Positions 60,869 to 64,000 of a stretch of 64,000 bases of DNA are shown here, in pieces. A program made the translations under genes and the position numbers. The notes beneath the pieces were generated by a model. The model saw only the letters and a list, made by a program, of their open reading frames with translations, did not search any database and was not told where the DNA came from. The DNA comes from JADLHS01 sp036274115. Its GTDB lineage: Bacteria; Verrucomicrobiota; Verrucomicrobiia; Limisphaerales; JADLHS01. The first letter of the stretch is position 1, and each line of letters begins with the position of its first letter. The stretch is taken from positions 1 to 64,000 of the forward strand of contig DASUGI010000208.1 of NCBI GenBank assembly GCA_036274115.1, written 5' to 3'.

Positions 60869-62428
60869 TTACTGCAACGTTACCAGCACCAACACCATCC
60901 CCTTGCCCTCTTTTAGACCGGTCATGGCTTTGCCGAGGATGGCGCCTTGAGCCCTGCCGTGGTCAACAACCTTCATAGCGTGACCGGGCGTTTCCGAAGT
61001 CGTCAGCAAATCGCCGGGCTTGATGTCGCCGTATTCGGCGTCGGCCTGCACATAGGCGCGTCCACTCAAGGCCACGTTCTCACCGCCTTCGATGGCCCCT
61101 TCCTGATGCAAACTGATTCCCGGCCGAATGCCGTTGGCGCCGCTGACAATGCCGGCTACCCGCTTATCGTAGGCCTGCCCGCTGAGCTTGAGATGCCCAG
61201 GGTTAAGTTCATCGATCACTACCACCGACCCTTTGGGGATCTCGGGCGAACTCATCTTAAACGGTTCGGCAATGTCTGCCCCGCCGGTGATCGTGAGCAC
61301 GGAAGTTCGCGTCGTCCCGATGACGTCCAGTTTGGCTTGGGGAATACTGGTCCCGATGCCAACGTTGCCGTTGAAGCGAATGGTCATATGGCTTTCCGTG
61401 GCCTGATTGCAGGGGAACGTGTTGCACTCAGGACGGTACAAGAAGGCCAGGTCGCCATCCACAACCTGCAAGTAGCGATTCGCCTTCCGAATCAGCCCAA
61501 ACCCGTTCAGGTCGGACATGGTGATGAATGGTTGAAAGCCCGCAATGCGCAGCGCGTCCTGGGCGGCGATGTCGAGCTTGCTGGCGGGCGAGGTCGTACC
61601 GATACCCACGTTTCCAGTTGATCCTATGGCTAAACGATAGTCACCGACCGTATCGTCGAAGATCCCGAAGCCACCTGCTCCGACACCAGTGAAGCTGCCT
61701 CCGGAGAGCAACGAGTATCTGCGCCCGCCGGCAGCAGTGTTCTCGAGAGTCATGCCGGTGCCACTGGCGGTCCCACCCGTCAGCTTGAGACCGTTGTTGT
61801 AGCTACTAACTCCACCGATGGTCAGCCGCTCGTTCGGCACGCTGGTGCCAATCCCGACGTTGCCACCGTTGTAATAGGTGTTTGTGCCGTTCAAACTCCA
61901 CACCGCGCCGGCGGGGCCGGACGAGGAAAGCGTCAACGTGTTGCCATTCGTGGCGAGTGTCATGTTCGCTCCCACTGCCAACGTGACGTTGTCGCGGAGA
62001 TTGTTGAGACTCTTGACTGCCGCACCACTGACGACATTGGAAGCGTTGCCGGCGTGAATGGCATACGGCGTCGCAGTCAGCGCCTGTCGTGGTGTCAGCA
62101 AGGCAAAGCTGCCGCCGCCGTTCGTGCGCACTTCAATCTGGAGCCAACGCGCCGGTCCGGTGAACACTCCCGCACCAAAATCCAGGCCCGTAACGAAAAG
62201 ACCGTTGCTGACATTGACGCTGGCGTTCGTCAGCGGACCGCCGGCGATGCTTCCGCCGTCCGCGGCGTCGTAAACGGTGAATCTTAAGTCATGAAGGCCG
62301 GAGACCGGAGACCCATTCAGGTCCAACCTGCCTTGGTAAGTGAATGCGGTGGTCTGGGCCTGGAGAGGGACGGCAATAACCAATAGCAACAGTGCAAGTG
62401 CCGAGGAGCTTCGAGTGGAGGTTTTCAT
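60869..62428 (-). CDS. Secreted tail-fibre/repeat-like protein
   Basis: 519 residues from ATG 62428. Signal peptide ALALLLLVIAVPLQAQ. N-terminal beta domain (YQGRLDLNGSPVSGLHDLRFTVYDA). A middle with short strand repeats of the form 'NVGIGTxxP' (YNGGNVGIGTSVP, GNVGIGTTSP and GNVGIGTSIP), as in phage tail fibres and intramolecular chaperone-type proteins. The C-terminal ~130 residues look like a compact domain (IPKGSVVVIDELNPGHLKLSG, then YGDIKPGDLLTTSETPGHAMKV). The IGT repeats suggest a fibrous trimer. It is probably surface exposed. Confidence 0.8.
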   Translation of the reverse strand: MKTSTRSSSALALLLLVIAVPLQAQTTAFTYQGRLDLNGSPVSGLHDLRFTVYDAADGGSIAGGPLTNASVNVSNGLFVTGLDFGAGVFTGPARWLQIEVRTNGGGSFALLTPRQALTATPYAIHAGNASNVVSGAAVKSLNNLRDNVTLAVGANMTLATNGNTLTLSSSGPAGAVWSLNGTNTYYNGGNVGIGTSVPNERLTIGGVSSYNNGLKLTGGTASGTGMTLENTAAGGRRYSLLSGGSFTGVGAGGFGIFDDTVGDYRLAIGSTGNVGIGTTSPASKLDIAAQDALRIAGFQPFITMSDLNGFGLIRKANRYLQVVDGDLAFLYRPECNTFPCNQATESHMTIRFNGNVGIGTSIPQAKLDVIGTTRTSVLTITGGADIAEPFKMSSPEIPKGSVVVIDELNPGHLKLSGQAYDKRVAGIVSGANGIRPGISLHQEGAIEGGENVALSGRAYVQADAEYGDIKPGDLLTTSETPGHAMKVVDHGRAQGAILGKAMTGLKEGKGMVLVLVTLQ

Positions 62429-62534
62429 GGTCACAATGGGTTTTCACAGGAGTGATGCGACACCCACGGAGGAATTCCCTCAAAAAAGTTAAAGGCTGGT
62501 TGCCAAACTGATTTCCGCTGTTCCGGCAACCAGC

Positions 62535-64000
62535 CTAGCGCCATTCTCCCGAGAGGACCGTAACCTTGAGTGGCCGACTGACAGAAGAGGCACCGGTTTC
62601 TTTCCGTGGCGGAAACTCCGGCCAATCCCAATCCAACCCCATTGCCTTCAATCGCGCCCGAATCGCCCGCAAGTCCCAGACATGAACCGCCGCCGCGTAG
62701 GTGGACACAACGACAAGTTGCGTGCCGTCAGGCGAGAACGCCATCGCATCGGACCGATCGCGGAAGGGATCTTCCAGCTGCGCCACCGTGCGGCCGGTCG
62801 AAACCTCCTTGAGGTGGAGGATGGCTGGCGACATTTGCATGGCCATCAGTTTGCCATCGGGAGAAAAAGCCACGTCGCCGGGGTCCTGCCCAATCTCCCG
62901 GCGAAATCGCCGGCTGCTTTCGAGCGTCGCAACTTTCAAGAAATGAAACTCGCTCTCCCGTGCCACAATCAATTCCTGGCTGTCTGGTGTGAACGCCACT
63001 TTCGTATGCAGGCCGACGACCCAATCCCGCACGGCTTCATTGCGCTCCAGGTTCCACAGTTGCATCCGGTCCGTATGCCATCCGCTCGTCGCCAGCCATT
63101 TCGCATCCGGACTGATCGCGATATAACAGAGCATCGGAATTTGAAACGGCAGGAGGCCTGGTGATTGCGCCTCCGTTTTCCACACCTGTACCTGGCCGGG
63201 CGTTTCGCTGACGACGGCCCGTGTGCGAAACGCGCGATCCGCAGCAAGGCGACGCGGCGTGAAGGGCAGTTCGAACTGTTGGGGCGGCCCGATTTCCAAT
63301 CCTGCGTTTCGGGTGGAGGGACGGATTTGCCATCCTTGCAGTCCGTTGCTCCTTGAGCAGGTCCACAACATTCTTCCATCGGGCTCAAACGCAACCGTCA
63401 TGATTTCGGTCGCCGGCAGGTGCGCGACCTCCCGGCGCGCCGGCAAATCCCACAATTGAACTCCGTCATCCCGTGCCACCGCCAGCAGCCGATCATCCGG
63501 GCTGACCGCACAAGCATAGTGTTCCACGCGTCCCGCCGCCGCATTCCCATGCAACGTGAAGTACTCCTCGGTGGCGACAAACTCGAGCAGTTGAACGTGT
63601 TCTTCGTCCGGCCAGAATAACCCAACCCAGCGTCCATCATGGCTGAACTCAAAATTTCCCCGCAGCGGGATCAGCATCATCAACCGTCCCGTCGCCGTAC
63701 ACCACAAGCGAACGACATCATCCCACGACCAGGAGACCAGCCACCGGCCGGATGGATGATAGGTCAGAAAATCCACCTCCGGCGCGGCGCCTTCCAACAA
63801 CGTCACCCGCTGCTGCGTTTCCACATCCCAAATCTGAATTCCCCCGGCGGTACCGCCCACGGCCAGATGTCGGCCATCGGGATGCCAGGCAACGACCGTG
63901 TGAAAACTTTTTCCGACTTCCAACCGGGCAGTCTCCTGTCCGGTGCTGGCGTCGAACACTGAAACCCAGGGTCCTGCTTTGTAGCCAACCGCAATCCGGG
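62535..64000 (-). CDS. WD40-repeat protein, N-terminus beyond right edge
   Basis: The frame is open from the stop at 62535 to the window edge (488 codons). The start lies outside; the GTG at 63959 is only an internal Val. WD40/beta-propeller repeats: 'AWHPDGRHLAVGGTAGGIQIWDVETQ', in parts WHPDGRHLAVGG and IQIWD, then LTYHPSGRWLVSWSWDDVVRLW, CAVSPDDRLLAVARDDGVQLWD, MAFSPDGTQLVVVSTYAAAVHVWD. Seven or more blades. It is like the C-terminal propeller of planctomycete/verrucomicrobial kinase-WD40 proteins, but no kinase is visible in the window. Confidence 0.85.
   Translation of the reverse strand, partial: RIAVGYKAGPWVSVFDASTGQETARLEVGKSFHTVVAWHPDGRHLAVGGTAGGIQIWDVETQQRVTLLEGAAPEVDFLTYHPSGRWLVSWSWDDVVRLWCTATGRLMMLIPLRGNFEFSHDGRWVGLFWPDEEHVQLLEFVATEEYFTLHGNAAAGRVEHYACAVSPDDRLLAVARDDGVQLWDLPARREVAHLPATEIMTVAFEPDGRMLWTCSRSNGLQGWQIRPSTRNAGLEIGPPQQFELPFTPRRLAADRAFRTRAVVSETPGQVQVWKTEAQSPGLLPFQIPMLCYIAISPDAKWLATSGWHTDRMQLWNLERNEAVRDWVVGLHTKVAFTPDSQELIVARESEFHFLKVATLESSRRFRREIGQDPGDVAFSPDGKLMAMQMSPAILHLKEVSTGRTVAQLEDPFRDRSDAMAFSPDGTQLVVVSTYAAAVHVWDLRAIRARLKAMGLDWDWPEFPPRKETGASSVSRPLKVTVLSGEWR

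Noticed and set aside
1..64000. tRNA, rRNA or intact transposase genes
   Set aside because: No cloverleaf, rRNA signature or full transposase frame could be recognised in the intergenic regions; short repeats alone do not prove an insertion sequence.

Overview
The window looks like a piece of a Verrucomicrobiota chromosome, most likely a Pedosphaera/Limisphaerales-type bacterium. This is inferred from protein style, not from a marker gene. The pointers are several very large secreted proteins sharing a C-terminal beta-rich module, Tat-exported Gfo/Idh/MocA and sugar-isomerase-like proteins, DUF3857/transglutaminase proteins, Tyr/Trp-rich 'RFFR'-type protein ends, and short dispersed palindromes between genes. 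The DNA is GC-rich, except for a visibly AT-richer stretch at about 17.8-21.9 kb. No rRNA, tRNA or CRISPR array was found.

Layout. 1-13 kb: an exoprotein block, mostly on the minus strand, with a beta-helix protein cut by the left edge, an MBG/cadherin-like mosaic protein, an RCC1/FnIII protein, a secreted GH13 amylase/branching-type enzyme and a PQQ-type sugar dehydrogenase. 13.4-16.4 kb: a kinase-like phosphotransferase, a heptamer repeat array, a small conserved protein and two Hsp20 chaperones. 16.7-21.9 kb: an accessory defence island. It holds a DUF433/DUF5615 toxin-antitoxin pair with a frameshifted toxin, a beheaded metallophosphoesterase, a membrane jelly-roll protein next to a DUF6602 nuclease-like protein, remnants of a DpnI-like enzyme and of an AAA-type ATPase, and an intact-looking type II restriction-modification pair. 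22-32.8 kb: a large transglutaminase-like protein, a Gfo/Idh/MocA oxidoreductase, DUF7832 and DUF72 proteins, a photolyase and two related lipoproteins.

32.8-43 kb, minus strand: tightly packed housekeeping and regulatory genes, namely PilT/PilU ATPase with a TPR protein, a Ycf46-like AAA ATPase, DUF2752 and zinc-ribbon membrane proteins, and Lon - LolA-like - TPR - ECF sigma factor - small protein. 43-51.8 kb: a third Hsp20, a thioesterase, a Tat-exported isomerase/oxidoreductase pair, pyrF with asparaginase-domain and monooxygenase-like genes, a subtilisin, an M50-like membrane protein, pyrE and a methyltransferase. 52-56.2 kb: dnaK, groES, groEL with clear terminators. 56.3-64 kb: a TraB/GumN protein, signal peptidase I, an HTH-metallo-beta-lactamase fusion, secreted M6 peptidase and repeat proteins, and a WD40 protein cut by the right edge.

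Most worth a second look are the defence island (new restriction enzyme candidate; undescribed membrane-sensor plus DUF6602 pair; several broken systems) and the C-terminal module shared by six exported proteins, which may be a lineage-specific sorting or surface-display signal.
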